Below the pieces are notes generated by a model. That model had not been told where the DNA came from and did not search any database. It saw only the letters and a program-made list of their open reading frames with translations. Below are positions 10,152-17,619 of a stretch of 25,407 nt of DNA, in pieces. The translations under genes were made by a program, and so were the position numbers. Numbering within the stretch: position 1 is the stretch's first letter; every line of letters starts with the position of its first letter. This DNA comes from CAYLJO01 sp964383905 (GTDB lineage: Bacteria; Acidobacteriota; Blastocatellia; Pyrinomonadales; Pyrinomonadaceae), in contig CAYLJO010000083.1 of assembly GCA_964383905.1 (NCBI GenBank), positions 1 through 25,407 of the forward strand, given 5' to 3'.

Positions 10152-10262
10152 TTACCCTCCTCAAATCGTGATAATTCTTGGTGTGCGCTCCTGTCAACGA
10201 AAGAATCGGACGCGGAGCAAGACGCCAGCGAAGGCGTGCCCGAAGGGCCCCCGCTGACCTCA

Positions 10263-10279
10263 TCGATGCGGCGCATCGA
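10263..10279 (-). terminator. Small hairpin after the FAD oxidoreductase gene
   Basis: TCGATGC-GGC-GCATCGA, with 7-bp arms, lies 7 nt beyond the stop codon of the FAD oxidoreductase on the minus strand. No T-run follows, so it is at best a weak or factor-assisted terminator. Confidence 0.3.
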
Positions 10280-10286
10280 GGTCTAC

Positions 10287-11450
10287 TCACCCCTTGAGTC
10301 CCTTCATGATCTCAGCATGCCCTTCGAGGATCTGCGCGGTCTGTTCTGGCCTCGGCGCAAGCGACCAGTCGTCGTGATCCCACGTGCCGCCCAAGATGAT
10401 TCCGTCCCGGCGCGGGAACATGTAACCGCTGCTCAGATAGCAGTAGTCGACCTCGGGCTGCGGCAGCAGCACCTCCAGTTGGCCGCGCACAGGACCTAGT
10501 TTCTCGTCACCAAAGAGCGCGCGGGCGCCCAACCCCGTGCAGTTGAAGATGACCGGCTCAGCGAGATGCATGATCTCTTCACGACTGCGGAACTCCTTGA
10601 CCACAAGCTTCCCGCCGGCGATGTAGAAGTCGCGCAAGAGAGCATTGAGATAGACCGGGGGCTCAATCAGCATCGTGCTGTACTGGCGCACAAAGGGGAA
10701 GCCGAAGTAATGCTCCGCGTCCCGATGAATCTCCTGCTGCGGGTAGAGATCGTTGCCGCCGGGCAGCTCGCGCGCGAGTGACGCCTCATTGCGGTACAGA
10801 TCGAAAGTATCGATCCAGCGCACCCCGTACTCTGTGCCGGCGAGCAGTTGAAAGGCGCGGTTGGAGATCCGGCACGCGAGGCGGAACTGTTCGGTAAACT
10901 TCGTTGACGCGGCTTGGGGGTCATAGGCCGACGTGGGAGACCAGAATCCTCCGGCGATGTTCGAGGTCGTCTCGGGCGGCAGGTCACGAGCATAGATGGT
11001 CACCGTCTCCGGCCCATCTTGAAAACGCCGTTGCAGGAGGCGCGCGGTCGAGAGTCCATTGACCCCGCAGCCGAGAACGGCAAAGCGTCGGTGTGTCGCC
11101 GGACGATGTCTGCGTCGCGAGCGAGACGCCCGCGCTGCCAGAAAGTCTCGCGCTAAATCCAGGGCCAGTGAGGCCGTGCCCCACGAGAGTGTGATGCCGG
11201 CGCCGCCATGCCCGTAGTTATGGATCAGAAGTTTGCGGCCTATGCGCCCCGCGTCAACGACAAATCCTTCGGCGCGGTAGGGTCTCAGGCCGACGACCTC
11301 ACGAATGATTCGGTCGCGCGCAACCCTGACGGGCGCGAAACGGCGTTCGGCGCCGAGGCCCGCGGCAAATACATTTGACCGGGCGGCCGTGAGAAACGCG
11401 CCGGCGGCCAGTGCGCCGCGAAGAAAGTTTCGCCGGTTTAGTTCGCTCAT
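10287..11450 (-). CDS. Tat-exported FAD-dependent oxidoreductase, D-amino-acid-oxidase family
   Basis: About 388 residues. The N-terminus NRRNFLRGALAAGAFLTAA is a twin-arginine signal (R7-R8), so the protein folds with FAD in the cytoplasm and is exported. The Rossmann dinucleotide motif RFAVLGCGVNGLSTARLL (G128-x-G-x-x-G) comes late, and VTIYARDLPPETTSNIAGGF follows as in D-amino-acid oxidases. The segment VVGLRPYRAEGFVVDAGRIG with LLIHNYGHGGAGITLSWGTA, which closes ordinary DAO proteins, is found before the Rossmann motif (residues 53-95). The protein is thus circularly permuted with respect to classical DAO. It probably oxidises an amine or amino acid to an imine with O2 or another acceptor; the substrate is unknown. 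It follows the HxlR gene by 49-52 bp. The start is ATG 11450; GTG 11453 is also possible. Confidence 0.85.
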   Translation of the reverse strand: MSELNRRNFLRGALAAGAFLTAARSNVFAAGLGAERRFAPVRVARDRIIREVVGLRPYRAEGFVVDAGRIGRKLLIHNYGHGGAGITLSWGTASLALDLARDFLAARASRSRRRHRPATHRRFAVLGCGVNGLSTARLLQRRFQDGPETVTIYARDLPPETTSNIAGGFWSPTSAYDPQAASTKFTEQFRLACRISNRAFQLLAGTEYGVRWIDTFDLYRNEASLARELPGGNDLYPQQEIHRDAEHYFGFPFVRQYSTMLIEPPVYLNALLRDFYIAGGKLVVKEFRSREEIMHLAEPVIFNCTGLGARALFGDEKLGPVRGQLEVLLPQPEVDYCYLSSGYMFPRRDGIILGGTWDHDDWSLAPRPEQTAQILEGHAEIMKGLKG

Positions 11451-11502
11451 CACTGGTGATTAGAGAAAGACGAAATCTACCTGTCCGCGCCTTAAGGCTC
11501 AA

Positions 11503-11883
11503 TCAGTCCCCGGAGGCTAAGCGCTCCATGTGGGCCCTGCCCCACAGCCGAACATCCTCCACGAGAGGTAATACCGATCGACCATAATCGGTCAGCGAAT
11601 ACTCGACGGGGGCCAGAATCGCGCCCCTCGGTTGGCGCTGCACGATTCCGTCACTAACCAACTCGCGGAGTTGCTCGGTGAGCACCTTCTGCGAGATGCC
11701 GGGCATCTCCCGCCGCAGGGCCGCGAAGTGTTTCGGCTCTTCGGCCAGCCAGTATACGATGATCAGCTTCCATTTACCGCCGATCGCCGCCAGCGCCGCC
11801 GTCAGCGGACACCCATTGACCGGATTACTGCGCCGGGACGGGCGACGATGGTTACCTGAAGGTGCCTTCTTGCTGGTGTTCAT
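11503..11883 (-). CDS. HxlR-family winged-helix regulator
   Basis: 126 residues, the usual size. After a basic 20-residue tail comes NGCPLTAALAAIGGKWKLII with the conserved cysteine 25. The recognition-helix region is HFAALRREMPGISQKVLTEQ with LRELVSDGIVQRQ, and the wing ends PVEYSLTDYGRSVLPLVE. Some HxlR proteins sense oxidants or reactive carbonyls through the N-terminal cysteine. This one is the first gene before the FAD oxidoreductase and divergent from a NIPSNAP gene, so it most likely controls both. TATAAT lies only 7 nt before the ATG (11891-11896, minus), giving a leaderless or almost leaderless mRNA. Confidence 0.93.
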   Translation of the reverse strand: MNTSKKAPSGNHRRPSRRSNPVNGCPLTAALAAIGGKWKLIIVYWLAEEPKHFAALRREMPGISQKVLTEQLRELVSDGIVQRQPRGAILAPVEYSLTDYGRSVLPLVEDVRLWGRAHMERLASGD

Positions 11884-11953
11884 CGATCAGATTATATTCC
11901 TTCTCGACAAAGTCAGAGGTCAGATTATTACACACAGCCTGAGGAGGTAAACG
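11884..11953. promoter_or_regulatory. Divergent promoter region between HxlR and NIPSNAP genes
   Basis: This 70-bp gap holds a minus-strand TATAAT (11891-11896). On the plus strand a weak pair TCGACA (11904-11909) and TATTAC (11926-11931) precedes GAGGAGG at 11941-11947. The 9-mer TCAGATTAT occurs twice, at 11887-11895 and 11920-11928. Starts are 33 bp apart, about three helical turns, and one copy overlaps each -10. These are plausible HxlR sites. Confidence 0.45.
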
Positions 11954-12286
11954 ATGATCGTCGAGGTCCGCAGCTACCGCGTCAAGCCGGGTCGCCGCGC
12001 GGAGTTCATCCACTTCTTCGAGACGCGGGCCGTGCCAGCCTTGCGCTCCCACGGGATGAAAATCCTCCGCCCACTGCTCGATCTTGAGAACCCCAACAAG
12101 TTCGTCTGGCTGCGCAGTTTCCCTTCCAGTGAGGAGCGAGACCGGATGAAGACGGCCTTCTACGAAGGAGAGTTGTGGAAGAACGAACTGGAAGCCATCG
12201 CCATGCCGATGCTCGAGAGTTACGACGTCATCCTGTGCGAGACAGCGCCCGGTTACGTGTTCGACGGGCCTCGCGAAGAGTCTTAA
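11954..12286 (+). CDS. NIPSNAP-family small protein
   Basis: 110 residues with a typical NIPSNAP ferredoxin-like fold pattern. MIVEVRSYRVKPGRRAEFIH opens the first strand and helix, and KFVWLRSFPSSEERDRMKTA is the conserved second half. A final strand LESYDVILCETAP closes the dimeric alpha-beta barrel. NIPSNAP and related dimeric barrels are often small cofactor-free monooxygenases or binding proteins; no catalytic role can be assigned here. The AGGAGG ribosome site lies 6-7 nt before the ATG. The divergent HxlR gene suggests induction by a small reactive molecule. A run of six T at about 12291-12296, just after the stop, may help end the transcript, though no good hairpin precedes it. Confidence 0.9.
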   Translation: MIVEVRSYRVKPGRRAEFIHFFETRAVPALRSHGMKILRPLLDLENPNKFVWLRSFPSSEERDRMKTAFYEGELWKNELEAIAMPMLESYDVILCETAPGYVFDGPREES

Positions 12287-12296
12287 CGATTTTTTG

Positions 12297-12864
12297 TCGG
12301 TCTCGTACCCTGAGCGCCTGACTAAGGAAATACGAAGAGGCGACGATCTACAATGGATTCGAGATTCCGCCGGTGATAGAGATCCTCGTACGGCGAAGCC
12401 TTCAGCTCCGGCTTCAGACACCTATCGATCGGAATCTGCAGAACTGAATCGTCTTCCCCTCCAACTTGCCAAGCCACCCGCAACTCATGCGTAAGATAGC
12501 CAAGGCTCAATTAAGAATCAGTCTACGATGTCGTGAACCCTGACAACTCACTACTAAAGCGACATGTACAATACTCTGTTTCATAGTTCTGTTTGTCCGT
12601 AAGTGAGCCACGTATGTTGATGCCAGAATATGAGGGTACGCACATCATAGAGGTTGGCCCGCACTTTCTTTGCATCACCCTTGGCCCTGTCCAATGAAGC
12701 GGTTATTGAGCAGGCGAGTCTCTCTCCATCTCCCATCTTCGGCGAGCGAGCCCGGTGCGCGCGCCGCCGCCGGAAGCTTAATAGCTGACGGAACAATTAC
12801 CACTGGCGGGCCATTTCCCCTAAACGGGCGGTCACCCTGGCGTAATTGCTGCACCGGTTCTAAC
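12297..12864. other. Gene-free stretch of about 570 bp
   Basis: No frame on either strand looks like a protein. Two short minus-strand frames at about 12322-12510 and 12581-12796 have no recognisable motif and no ribosome site. The second contains KKVRANLYDVRTLIFWHQHT, which could be a decayed coding piece that I cannot place. The stretch lies between the 3' ends of the NIPSNAP and glycosidase genes, so no promoter is required here. Confidence 0.5.
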
Positions 12865-14646
12865 TCAATACGCGCGCTCATTGTAGCGCCCTCGACCAGC
12901 CGCCTTTCGCCGGGACGGCGCTTCCCATTCGAAGATTAGCAGCGACACCGCCCGCCGCGGCAGCGTCAAGCGCCATGTGGCGGCGGCGTCCTTCACACGG
13001 ACGACCTCCGTCGCATCCATCGCGGCGAGTTGGCCGGCCCTTTCCAGTTGTGCGGATTGCTGCGGCGTAGGCTTCTGCGGCGCCCCCATGCGTTGCCACG
13101 CGGCGAAGGCGTTGCTGTGGTCGTCGTCAATGCGATAGTGCCGCATCCGCGCCCCGCCTGCACGTAGTGGGAGGCCGGAGAGTGCCAGTTCAACATCGGC
13201 GGCGGGGCCGGGCACGTCGTCGTCGTGGTAGTGCCACACGAGGACGCTGAGCCTGTTCCGGTCGAGGGCGGCGAGCGCCGAGACGTCCGCGCGAGCGCGG
13301 ACGCCCTCTCTCATTATGGCGTCGAGCGGCACGGCGCCGTCCGATTCGACCGCGAGGCGCTCGCCGCTCATCTTGGCGAACATGCGGAAGACGTTGAGCA
13401 CCGGCAGGTCAAGGCCGTTGCTGGCGAGCACGCGGAAGCCGGCGAAATAGGGCCGGCCTTCGAACTCGAAGGCCCACGTCAGCACGCCTTCCAGATTAAC
13501 CCCATGCTTGTCGGCCAGATCGTACTCGCGCGCAAAGCTCGCCGCCGTATAGCTCGAGTACATCGTGGAGTTGCGGTAGCCGAGCTGCGGCCCCTGGCAA
13601 GCGGCGCAGCCGTCCGGGTCCGACTCGCCGATGACGACGGGCTTGTTCCTCAGTGCCGGGTATGACGCGATGATCCGGAAGCCGGAATCAATGTCGCGCA
13701 ATTGATTACTGATGCCCATCTGCACATGACCGTTAACGAACCTCGGAGCGCCCTTGGCGTGGAAGGAGATGAAATCCAGCGGCGTACCCCTTTGCCCGGT
13801 CGCGTAGTTGGTCCCGCCGAGGCAGTGTCCAATAAAATCGCGGAGGAACTGGCTGCCGCCGCCCGCCGCGTCGGGGCCGCCCACACGCGCCTTCGGGAGC
13901 GCACGCCGCACTGCGTCAATCGCCGTATCGTGGAGCCGGTAGAACTCCTCGGGCGTTCCCTGCCAGTAGCCGATGTTCGGCTCGTTCCAGACCTCCCAGT
14001 ACCACTGCTCGGCTCGGGCGCGCCCGTACCTCTCCACGCAGTGCCTTGTCCACCGGTAGACCAGTTCGGCCCACTTCCCGTAGTCCTTCGGCGGGTATGC
14101 CCAGCCGGTATAAATCTCGTCGTACCTGGCGGCGGGCGTCCAGCGGTGCTGATAAGGCTCCGGCTTGACCGAAAGAGCCTGCGGCATGAAGCCGATCTGC
14201 ACGTAAGGCTGTATGCCGCGCTCCAGGTAGGTGTCGAAGATGCGATCGACAATCGTCCAGTCGTAAACCGGATTCCCCCGTCTGTCCTCGGTGTAAGCGT
14301 TGGTTGAGCCCCACTTCAATGCGGGCGTGCCGTCGCCTGTGGTCAGCAGGTTGTGCGTGCGGAAGTAAATCGCCTGCGGGCGGAGCCCTCCCAATTCCGC
14401 GAGGAGCTTCCGGCCGTCCTTCATGTAGGCGTAGTTCGGCTCGTCGGCGCCGAAGAAACGCCAGAGGGGACACAACTCGCCTTTCCTCACCGAAGCGTCC
14501 ACACGAATCCGGACGGGGAAAGCTCCCTTCGCGGAGGCGGGCGCTCGCTTTACCCCCCGCGCCGGCTCTTGCACTGAGGCCGTAAGGGCGGAGACGTTGA
14601 GCAACAACCACAAGAGTTTTTTGAGGGTCGGGTCTGCGTAGCTCAT
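12865..14646 (-). CDS. GH39-like glycoside hydrolase (beta-xylosidase type)
   Basis: 593 residues. A hydrophobic N-terminus (KKLLWLLLNVSALTASVQ, about 9-26) suggests export. The TIM-barrel core has EQWYWEVWNEPNIGYWQGTP, whose E222 in WNEPN is the expected acid/base, and NKPVVIGESDPDGCAACQGP, whose E341 fits the nucleophile strand. The C-terminal 150 residues (from about DVSALAALDRNRLSVLVWHY) form a beta-sandwich accessory domain as in GH39 enzymes. Members cleave beta-xylosides or related glycosides; the true substrate cannot be told from sequence alone. The -10 TATAAT lies 8 nt before the ATG, so the mRNA is probably leaderless. The gene stands alone. A ROK sugar kinase and a pullulanase relic further on hint that carbohydrate use was once richer here. 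Confidence 0.88.
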   Translation of the reverse strand: MSYADPTLKKLLWLLLNVSALTASVQEPARGVKRAPASAKGAFPVRIRVDASVRKGELCPLWRFFGADEPNYAYMKDGRKLLAELGGLRPQAIYFRTHNLLTTGDGTPALKWGSTNAYTEDRRGNPVYDWTIVDRIFDTYLERGIQPYVQIGFMPQALSVKPEPYQHRWTPAARYDEIYTGWAYPPKDYGKWAELVYRWTRHCVERYGRARAEQWYWEVWNEPNIGYWQGTPEEFYRLHDTAIDAVRRALPKARVGGPDAAGGGSQFLRDFIGHCLGGTNYATGQRGTPLDFISFHAKGAPRFVNGHVQMGISNQLRDIDSGFRIIASYPALRNKPVVIGESDPDGCAACQGPQLGYRNSTMYSSYTAASFAREYDLADKHGVNLEGVLTWAFEFEGRPYFAGFRVLASNGLDLPVLNVFRMFAKMSGERLAVESDGAVPLDAIMREGVRARADVSALAALDRNRLSVLVWHYHDDDVPGPAADVELALSGLPLRAGGARMRHYRIDDDHSNAFAAWQRMGAPQKPTPQQSAQLERAGQLAAMDATEVVRVKDAAATWRLTLPRRAVSLLIFEWEAPSRRKAAGRGRYNERAY

Positions 14647-14654
14647 GTCGGCGG

Positions 14655-14675
14655 ATTATATCCCACGCATGCGTG
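14655..14675 (-). promoter_or_regulatory. Leaderless promoter of the glycosidase gene with palindromic operator
   Basis: On the minus strand a perfect TATAAT (14655-14660) ends 8 nt before the ATG at 14646, placing the transcription start at or next to the start codon. The perfect 12-bp palindrome CACGCATGCGTG (14664-14675) sits in the -35/-10 spacer. It is a likely repressor site. No clear -35 box is visible. Confidence 0.55.
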
Positions 14676-14685
14676 AAAATAATTT

Positions 14686-15819
14686 TTGTGGCCGGGATCA
14701 ACTATTTCCTGGCGGCGCATTCACGAGCAGCGTCTGCAATGCCTATCCTTATCGGACGCCGGCCGCACCCCCCTTCAACCAAGAAATGATTTAACGGACG
14801 CGGAGCAAGGCGCCACCTCTTTACTCACACTCGTGGCGCCCGCGTTTTTCGCCCCGGTCGGCAACCATCCCGCGCCGCCAGCGCCTCCTTACCAGTCGCA
14901 CGCAGCACCCGAGTCGCCGGCGGCTATACCAACACCCCGACTTCCGACGCGGGAGGAGCCTGTCACCATCCTACCAGAGCGGCGGCGGCTGTCCATACGC
15001 CGCCGACTCCAAGCCTTGGTCTCGGAAATAGACCCATCAAGGAGCGCCGATCCCGCACGCGCCATCAAGAACCGTGATCATCCTCGGTATGTCTCACGCC
15101 TGGTGGCAAAGACCCGAGAGATGGCGTCGCGCTATGTGATCAGAGAACTCAGCCGTAGGAGGCCCCCCGACATCCCACAACTCACCACTTTCCTGCGCGA
15201 AGCGCTCGGCGGTTCTCCCACCTTTGAAGGTGTGTCGATGCTGGCGCTGGGTAATCATTAATGGTCCATTTACGTGCTCGACTATTATATCTATCAGGCG
15301 GTCGGCATGGGGCGCCGCTCGATCCTCATATTTGAGCGCAAGGGTAATCGTTACCGGCTCACTGCGACCGACGGCGCAGTCCTCAACGATCTGGAGCCGT
15401 CCCCGACGCAGCCATTACTACCGGGCGGTGATGACGCCTGCTTCCTCGCGTGGGGACATCGCCCCGACTCGCACACGCACCTGCATGGCGTCGCTTACGG
15501 CTACAAGGATGGTCGTCTCAAACAGGTCTGGCGGCGACACGAACTGTTTGAGGGCGAACTCTCGGTCCAACCGGCGCGTGGAGCGATCGCATACCACTAC
15601 CTTCCACGCGCGGCCGTTCGGCCAGGCGATGAATGGGCAGGACGTATCAAAAGGGCGCGGCTGTCGGCGCATGGGGGTGATGTCGTGCTCAGGTATAGGA
15701 TCGAGCGGGAGTGGGATGCCGGGCGGCGGCAATCGCGCCCGGTGCCGCTGCACATTGAAGTTTACCGTCCGACCGCGCAGGGCCTCGCCCTGGTCGCGAC
15801 CAGGACTGGTATATATTGA
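14686..15819 (+). pseudogene. Unrecognised gene interrupted by one in-frame TAA
   Basis: Two consecutive stretches in the same frame are separated only by TAA at 15259-15261. The first ends TFLREALGGSPTFEGVSMLA LGNH. After the stop the text continues without a break as WSIYVLDYYIYQAVGMGRRS and ILIFERKGNRYRLTATDGA. The flow of protein-like sequence across the stop suggests one gene of roughly 300-375 codons disabled by a point mutation (for example CAA to TAA) or read through. A downstream start at GTG 15274 would make a 181-residue product (LPHTHLHGVAY-like His-rich part near the middle, written DSHTHLHGVAYGY). The first part contains a proline-rich stretch after a short hydrophobic segment. 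I do not recognise the family. The true start is uncertain; TTG 14686 is simply the earliest. Confidence 0.5.
14809..14840 (+). repeat. GC-rich inverted repeat
   Basis: GGCGCCAC (14809-14816) and GTGGCGCC (14833-14840) are perfect 8-bp arms with a 16-nt loop, followed by CGCGTTTTTC. This resembles a terminator on the plus strand, but no gene ends upstream of it on that strand. It overlaps a 21-bp near-repeat shared with 10207-10227. Confidence 0.4.
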
Positions 15820-16052
15820 CTCCTGATACGACCGATGATTGAATCCCGTGAGAGCGTTACTGGGGCAAATGATCTGACGCCGTACCATGGAGCTCTTGAA
15901 CAACAGCCGGCTGCGTCTGAATTTGCTCATGGCGCCTTCCTCCGGGCAGCTTAATTGCAGGAATTTAAGCGTCCTTTGATACCAAGGGTTGCTCAAGTTT
16001 TAGCACCACCCGAAGTGAATGGCAGCAATGATGTAGTCCGGAAGGAGTCCAG
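15820..16052. other. Intergenic stretch before the cyclase gene
   Basis: No confident gene. A minus-strand ATG at about 15930 has a good GGAGGA site 7-8 nt upstream and encodes MSKFRRSRLLFKSSMVRRQ. The frame then runs antisense into the gene on the plus strand, so it is more likely a decayed start or chance. Confidence 0.35.
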
Positions 16053-16991
16053 ATGCTTAATAGGCCTATGATGAAGAACTGGAAATCGCCCTTTTTTACC
16101 GTCGTTCTGGGTACCATTTTTGCCGCGCGACTTTTCTCCTGGCCGGCGAAGAGTGATCCCCCCCTTTGGCGCGTTTATCAAGAATCTTTGAAAAACGCCA
16201 AATACGTGGATCTCACCCACGCCGTCACCCCCTCCATCCCGGTCTGGCCAGGGTTCGGCCGTTCCAGGTTTATGCCGACCACGAACCCGGCCACCAACAA
16301 GCCTTATACTTACCGGACTGACGGATTCGAAGCGACCCACTATGACCTCTCCACAGATCAACTCGGAACGCAGCTCGACCCCCCAGCCCATTGGAATCCC
16401 AGCTACCCGGCGATCGACGAGCTGCCACCAACTTATACGGTGCGGCCATTGGTGGTGATCCCCATTCAGGGCAAGGCCGCGAAAGACCCGGGCTACCAGA
16501 TGACTGTCGAGGACATCCATGACTGGGAAAAAAGGAACGGCAGAATACCTGAGGGTTCCGTCGTGTTCATTCGTTCCGACTGGTCGAAAGAGTGGCCCGA
16601 TCCCGCCCTGGCCACGCGGAAAGCTTTCCCGGGTATCAAGCTGGAAGCCCTCCAGTTCCTGCACCTGGAAAGAAAGATCCTGTTCCATGGGCACGAGGCG
16701 CTGGATACGGATACGACACCCACACTGGAAGGCGAGACGTGGCTCTTGCGGAATGGGTATACGCAGGCGGAAGGGGTCGCCAACCTCGACCAGGTCCCCG
16801 AAAAGGGGGCCCTGGTTGTCATCGGGTTCCCGAAATTCCAGGGCGGGACGGGCGGCTACGCGCGCTACATCGCCATCTGTCCGCCGGATTGGGGATACGG
16901 GGTATCGGTCGGCGAAGTGCCCGAAGCGCCGCTCCGCAAATATGAGAAGCCGTTGCATTGGGACGCGGGCGCCGGCATGCGCGTGCGGTAA
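16053..16991 (+). CDS. Cyclase-family metal-dependent hydrolase (kynurenine-formamidase-like), exported
   Basis: 312 residues with an N-terminal hydrophobic segment (about 13-30) that suggests a signal peptide or anchor. The cyclase fold is shown by YVDLTHAVTPSIPVWPGF, then LSTDQLGTQLDPPAHW (103-114). The family motif is HxGTHxDxPxH; here the first two histidines are Q and Q (DQLGTQLD), while D109 and H113 are kept. IPEGSVVFIRSDWSKEWPD and a histidine pair in FHGHEALDTD (213-215) follow. Relatives hydrolyse formyl-kynurenine, isatin or similar amides and lactones; the altered motif means metal binding may differ. AAGGAG at 16042-16047 sets the start. No neighbour is on the same strand nearby, so it appears to be transcribed alone. 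Confidence 0.88.
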   Translation: MLNRPMMKNWKSPFFTVVLGTIFAARLFSWPAKSDPPLWRVYQESLKNAKYVDLTHAVTPSIPVWPGFGRSRFMPTTNPATNKPYTYRTDGFEATHYDLSTDQLGTQLDPPAHWNPSYPAIDELPPTYTVRPLVVIPIQGKAAKDPGYQMTVEDIHDWEKRNGRIPEGSVVFIRSDWSKEWPDPALATRKAFPGIKLEALQFLHLERKILFHGHEALDTDTTPTLEGETWLLRNGYTQAEGVANLDQVPEKGALVVIGFPKFQGGTGGYARYIAICPPDWGYGVSVGEVPEAPLRKYEKPLHWDAGAGMRVR

Positions 16992-17142
16992 CGCCTGAGG
17001 TGATTGTAAGCGGCTGAGGGCTTGAGAAACTTTCGCAGACACGGTGGCCGTGAAGTCTGTTGATTCGCCTTTCAGCAGGTTCAGTCTGTCCGCCCTCATA
17101 ATAAGCGCCAGAACGACGGTCGGAAACGAGATGCTGTGTCCC

Positions 17143-17284
17143 TCATTGAGCAGGGAGCACCGGTGCTCCCCGGGAGCGATCGACGAGCCCGTGCGCGCCG
17201 GAGAGGATGGCGATGAAGGCACCCTGAAGCTTCTCGATCGGCGTGTGACGGATCGCCTTCTGCCTGATCTGGACATGGCCGATT
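17143..17284 (-). pseudogene. Transposase N-terminal relic
   Basis: The minus-strand frame reads GHVQIRQKAIRHTPIEKLQG and AFIAILSGAHGLVD, then breaks off in RSRGAPVLPAQ and a TGA at 17143-17145. The pattern RQK-x(2)-x-x-P-x-EKL-x-x-AF-x-x-IL-AGAHGLVE is the usual start of a group of DDE transposases in this kind of genome. Only about 35 matching residues remain. The break coincides with a perfect 18-bp palindrome at 17153-17170. Confidence 0.5.
17153..17170. repeat. 18-bp perfect palindrome
   Basis: GGGAGCACCGGTGCTCCC is exactly self-complementary. The overlapping GCTCCC-C-GGGAGC (17165-17177) could form an alternative hairpin. It lies where the transposase relic loses its match. Confidence 0.6.
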
Positions 17285-17293
17285 GAGGAGGGG

Positions 17294-17469
17294 CGGCTAT
17301 TTTACTCTGTTGATAGGACTGGCACGGACACCTATAAATCGCACGGCTCGACCCGATCACATACCTTCGCATGGTCGCGCTGCTGGTAGGCGTGTCGGCG
17401 ATCGCATGCTGGGTGCCCGCGTGGCGTGCGGCACGGATGGGTCCCCCGATCACGTCGATGGCGGAGTAG
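17294..17469 (+). pseudogene. ADOP/MacB permease C-terminal relic
   Basis: RLFYSVDRTGTDT (from 17294) and, after a frameshift, LDPITYLRMVALLVGVSAIA with CWVPAWRAARMGP to a TAG at 17467-17469 reproduce the end of an ADOP permease (compare LLYGVSATDPWTFLAVALML and LPARRATKVDP in the intact gene at 357-3014). The rest of an 800-residue protein is absent. It is a second, unrelated copy and not a duplicate of the intact gene's DNA. Confidence 0.6.
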
Positions 17470-17619
17470 CCGTATGCCTCTCTGGCGCCGGCTCACACAA
17501 GCTCCACCTTGCCCTCGAACCGGAGTGGCCACAAGGAAGCGCATTGGGCCCGACGCGTCAATCCATCCCTCCTCCGTCGTCTCTACGAGGCGGACACGCG
17601 GGGCATGCTATTGCAATCG
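17470..17619. other. Short gap with a possible coding relic
   Basis: From 17551 the plus strand reads RRVNPSLLRRLYEADTRGML, which looks protein-like, but there is no start, no ribosome site and no continuation. It may be the start of a decayed gene. No function can be assigned. Confidence 0.2.

Noticed and set aside
12581..12796. Minus-strand frame with KKVRANLYDVRTLIFWHQ
   Set aside because: Slightly protein-like, but no start signal, no known family and low complexity at the N-terminus.
15418..15996. Minus-strand frame with a good GGAGGA site and MSKFRRSRLL start
   Set aside because: Most of it is antisense to the better-looking plus-strand gene; only the first 35 residues are free, and no family is recognisable.
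15993..17453. Long minus-strand open frame opposite the cyclase gene
   Set aside because: It is antisense to a clear enzyme with a good ribosome site, its composition is Arg/Pro-rich, and it has no domain pattern.
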